From: Marsupella aquatica
Lineage: Eukaryota; Marchantiophyta
DNA: 64,000 bases
NCBI GenBank assembly: GCA_973895155.1
Contig: OZ316894.1
Span: 16,182,001-16,246,000 of the forward strand
Direction of reading: 5' to 3'
Shown: in pieces, positions 60,790-64,000 of the stretch
Layout: each line of letters opens with the position of its first letter
How positions within the stretch are numbered: position 1 is the first letter of the stretch
Program-made: the position numbers and the translations under genes
Notes under the pieces: generated by a model
Told to the model about the DNA's origin: nothing
The model's database searches: none
Seen by the model: the letters and a program-made list of their open reading frames with translations, nothing else

Positions 60790-61095
60790 GCATCTCGGAG
60801 GTTTCACTTCCATAAAAATGGCACATCACGTGCGATGAAATATAGTGTCATTTTATTGGTTGAAAGGGAAGACTTAAGAATTTTCTGGATAAGACAATAG
60901 GGTCTTTTGAATCAAATTTTGAGACTTATAAGAATATTAGGGTCCTTATCACCAAAATTTTGGAATATTCCAAGAATATTCCAACTTTCTAGGGGTTGAA
61001 AAATAATAATAATGCTTATATTTTAGGGGGTCCAAGGCCTAAAAACATCGCAGGTGATAGGGAGGCATCCATATAATGAGACCCCCGAGGTCAAG
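60790..61095. repeat. Dispersed repeat, copy 2
   Basis: Matches 51960-52330 in the same orientation; block order is described there. Confidence 0.75.
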
Positions 61096-61161
61096 ATCAT
61101 TGTCGTTTGTCCAACAAAGAACTAAAGGAGATTATAGCCAAAAGCAATCTTGGAAGGAAGG

Positions 61162-61166
<5 letters not shown>

Positions 61167-61211
<45 letters not shown>
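61167..61211. repeat. (CT)n microsatellite
   Basis: About 22 uninterrupted CT units. Confidence 0.95.
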
Positions 61212-61215
<4 letters not shown>

Positions 61216-61429
61216 GATCATGGGGAGAATGAAAAGAAAAGGACCAACCAGCTTATACTTCAAAGTAGGACGCCTAGAGGTCACTATGGCTGAGAATACC
61301 ATAGTCCTTGTGTACCCAACAGGACCATGTATGTAGCTAGCATGGTAAACACATGCCTTGGATGAAACTACACTTGTATATATGCTAGGTTTCCATATCA
61401 TTGACAAATGCACCTGAAAGGGAGCTTGT

Positions 61430-63110
61430 GATCGCTAACATCCCAGCCATCCATACATCTCCACTCTATCTCCAGATCTAATCCAGGACATAATCTCGGT
61501 CCAAAACATTGAAGCAACCATCACCGGCCACATGGCAAATCCCTTGCGCTTGTGCAGGCCCTGTCAATTCCTTTGAGTTTCAGCTTTGTCATCGTATTCC
61601 CCAGGCAGGGTATTGAACACATTAGCTCAGCCCTTAGAGTTGCAAAACTCGACTACCTTAACACTTAGCTCCGGCGTCGCTGACTCCGACGCCGAGCTCC
61701 CTTATGGACCAGGCCCAGATAGGCCATCCCGGGAGGACTTAGCATGGGGAGACTTGTGGGCAATGAGAAGTGGCGCTAGCAAAGGCAAGGCGCCAAGCTG
61801 GTGTCATGCACTAAGGACTTAGACTAGCTATGGGCTGGTCGGGTCGAGGGGAAAAGGGTCGGGCTCAAGGTTGACCGCCCGGACCCCCGGACGGACTTTG
61901 AATCCTAAGGGCTTGAGTGAGAGCTCCTCTTGGGCCCAAGGCCAATGGAGTTGACGCAATCGGCAACGGACGCTTGGGGCGCAAGTTATGGCCCGATCCG
62001 GGTTGGGTCTATCGGGGGCCCCAAGCAGCAACAAGAACTGAGGGCCTAGGCATGAGCACTGGGTCGGCTCGATCGCAACGGGCTAAGGCACTCCGCTTGC
62101 GGACGCCTAACTAGGAAGTTATGGGCGTTGTCAATTGGTGGCGCGCTTAGACATGCGAGATAGGGTCCAGGTTGGAGGCCAAAAGTTTGGGGACCAAAGT
62201 TGGTCCAAGGGTGGCAGGTCTCCAAAAGCATATATGAGGGGAGTGGTGTCTCCTGGGGGCTAAGGGTGAGCCGGAGTCGTGAGCCACGGCGGTCGCGACA
62301 CTAAGAGAAAATGTCAAACGGAAACGGCCCCAACAGGAAGTTCGTTGGAGGACTTCTTGGATGCGTTGGAAAGATCTCAAGGAGGGCTACATCCTCCTGA
62401 GCTCAGCTAGGTCTGGGGTGCCATAGGTTCTTGGGGTTTGCGGGTGCTATCTCGCCCGTTTGCCAAATCCTGTCGAAATAGCAGCCAAGCCGCGTTTTGT
62501 CTCTCAAGGGAGCTTGCGTTGGGGAGGCAAGGCCAAGTAGGCGTGGAGGTTGAGTTCCAAGGGCACTTGGCCCCTAGATCATAATTGGGGCAAGAATTGG
62601 GAGTTGGTTGCTAAAGTTGGGGCATTCTGGTCCCGACATGTAGGGACAAGCTTTAGGACAAGTTACGCTAATTGGGCCATGAGGATGTCCTGGGGCAGGG
62701 CGGTCAGTCGATGATGGATAGGTACAAGGGAGAACCCGGGCTGCGCCCAAGGAAGGAACTGTTTTGGACGAACAGTGGACGTCGGTTCTGGTTCCGGCTT
62801 GTGGCATCGGGAGGACCTATCGTTGACCTACTTACCAATGTCTGTTGAGCTTGAGTTAAAGGATGCTAAACTTGGGAGATCTAGATCTTGAAGGGTTACT
62901 TACCGAGACGCTTGGGTGCTTGTGCAGACAGTGAGGACAGTTGAGTAGCGGTCGGGTTGGAGAACAGGTATGGCTTCATATGGGAGGGCCCACTGGTGGT
63001 GCAAGGGGCACTAGGTTGTTTGATCGAGGTGTTCGGACACCAGGGGCACTTAGGCGTGGGTGCTGGGATCGGTGAGGACGCTGGGTGGCAAGGTCCACCA
63101 CTCTTAGTCA
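61430..63110. other. GC-rich block of unknown origin
   Basis: Markedly richer in G and C than its surroundings, especially 61640-63080. Open frames are short and overlap on both strands without domain motifs. It could be part of an LTR element or a degraded gene; nothing decisive is visible. Confidence 0.3.
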
Positions 63111-63279
63111 CCTTTCACTAGATTCTTGGGAATTCCAGGAAACAATCAAGTCACACTAGTGTTGCACTAATTTAAGCATTAAGCCAAGCTTAAGTTGGAC
63201 CATAAGAGTGCAATCTCAATAGACCAAGAGCAAGCACTCTTGCAAGCACTCATCATTTATACATGGACTACCACTCAAG

Positions 63280-63380
63280 GGTTATGTCCACAAAATTGAC
63301 ACATCACATGCAAGAAAGCATATGGTCATTTTATTGTTTCTAAGGGAAGACTTACAAAGATTTGCTGTAGAACTCTCTTT
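63280..63380. repeat. Dispersed repeat, truncated copy 3
   Basis: Shares ATTGACACATCAC, GGTCATTTTATTG and AAGGGAAGACTTA with the copies at 51960 and 60790, then stops at the LINE tail that follows. Confidence 0.6.
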
Positions 63381-63383
63381 TTT

Positions 63384-63640
63384 TCCAAAGTAAAACCTGT
63401 GAAAACCCACTGGAAGGGGGGCCAAAGCAGCCAGAACAATGGCCAGGCCCCATCAAAGAGAGGCATGACACAAGGGACATGAAGACAGAAAAAAGAAACG
63501 GTAACCTAAAGCAGTAAAGGTCAAATGTCTAAAGGCCATCTAAGTCACCAGCACGGACCACAGGTCAACAATGACAGCAAGAAGAACCTCTTTATTCTGA
63601 AGAACTACCCTCTAGCTAGAGAACACTCAGTCAAAAGAAA
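63384..63640 (-). mobile_element. LINE 3' end, minus strand
   Basis: Read on the minus strand it ends CCCCCCTTCCAGTGGGTTTTCACAGG-like and then a T/A-rich tail, as at 5849 and 6630. It abuts the truncated dispersed repeat, suggesting insertion into it. Confidence 0.5.
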
Positions 63641-64000
63641 GGGCAGCAGTCTAAAGAACTATTCTAGAGAGCCACAACTCACCTAACTACCTAGAAGAGC
63701 TATTGCCCCTAGTAAAATCCCCTAAACAAGTTGCAACATTTTCACCAAGTCACAAAAGCATCCTTTTGTCCCAACCATCTCCTTCTCTTGGTGACCACAA
63801 CGTCCTTAGCAAGGAGGAGTCGCAAGTGCTTGCGACTGGGACCAAAAGTTGCACACAACCCATGAATGTTGTCAGCCATTTCAGAAAGGACTATATTCTT
63901 ATCGGGGGGTTAAAAAGTTGTTCATTTCTAGCAGTCCATGAAGCTCACAAGACCTGATACATTGTGAAAGCCACAATTGAGTGTGTGTAGCTGGGGCCTT

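Overview
This is nuclear DNA from a land plant, most likely a seedless lineage (bryophyte, lycophyte or fern). Three intron-bearing host genes can be reconstructed: a plant-specific DUF828 / VAN3-binding (FORKED-like) protein, cytosolic ribosomal protein eS19, and an apparently intact CFAP57-like (WDR65) axonemal WD40/coiled-coil protein. CFAP57 belongs to motile cilia, which in plants survive only where sperm are flagellated. Most of the rest is repeats, so the genome is probably large. The species cannot be named from the sequence.

Layout. 1-1748: 5' half of the DUF828 gene on the minus strand, running off the left edge. 1749-4300: its presumed promoter and 5' leader. 4300-6600: a degenerate ~160-bp repeat with a small LINE insertion. 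6630-10870: decayed L1-type LINE, minus strand. 11540-12870: a relic copy of the middle of the CFAP57 gene, introns included. 13032-14080: four-exon eS19, minus strand. 15339-27126: a large terminal-inverted-repeat DNA transposon. 27.2-33.2 kb: LINE debris, low-complexity DNA and a MITE. 33378-47662: CFAP57-like gene, 18 exons. 47611-48370: an 83-bp satellite that starts inside the last CFAP57 exon, with decayed relatives beyond. 48.4-64 kb: repeats and unresolved intergenic DNA.

The 11.8-kb transposon is the most interesting object. It has ~32-bp imperfect inverted ends beginning AACACGATTTCG and a 4-bp CTTA target duplication. Its rightward gene encodes an RNase-H-fold transposase of the DUF7869/Sola-like type. 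Two leftward genes encode a ParB-like domain joined to a beta-class DNA amino-methyltransferase, and an F-box-like protein. About 18 copies of a 14-bp palindrome, CGATAAATTTATCG, plus weaker variants, lie in its introns and intergenic spaces; I saw none outside it. This copy looks dead: five in-frame stops (each explainable by one C-to-T change), a 19-bp duplication in the transposase and at least two frameshifts. Its pairing of palindromes with a ParB-like protein is the best candidate for an undescribed system.
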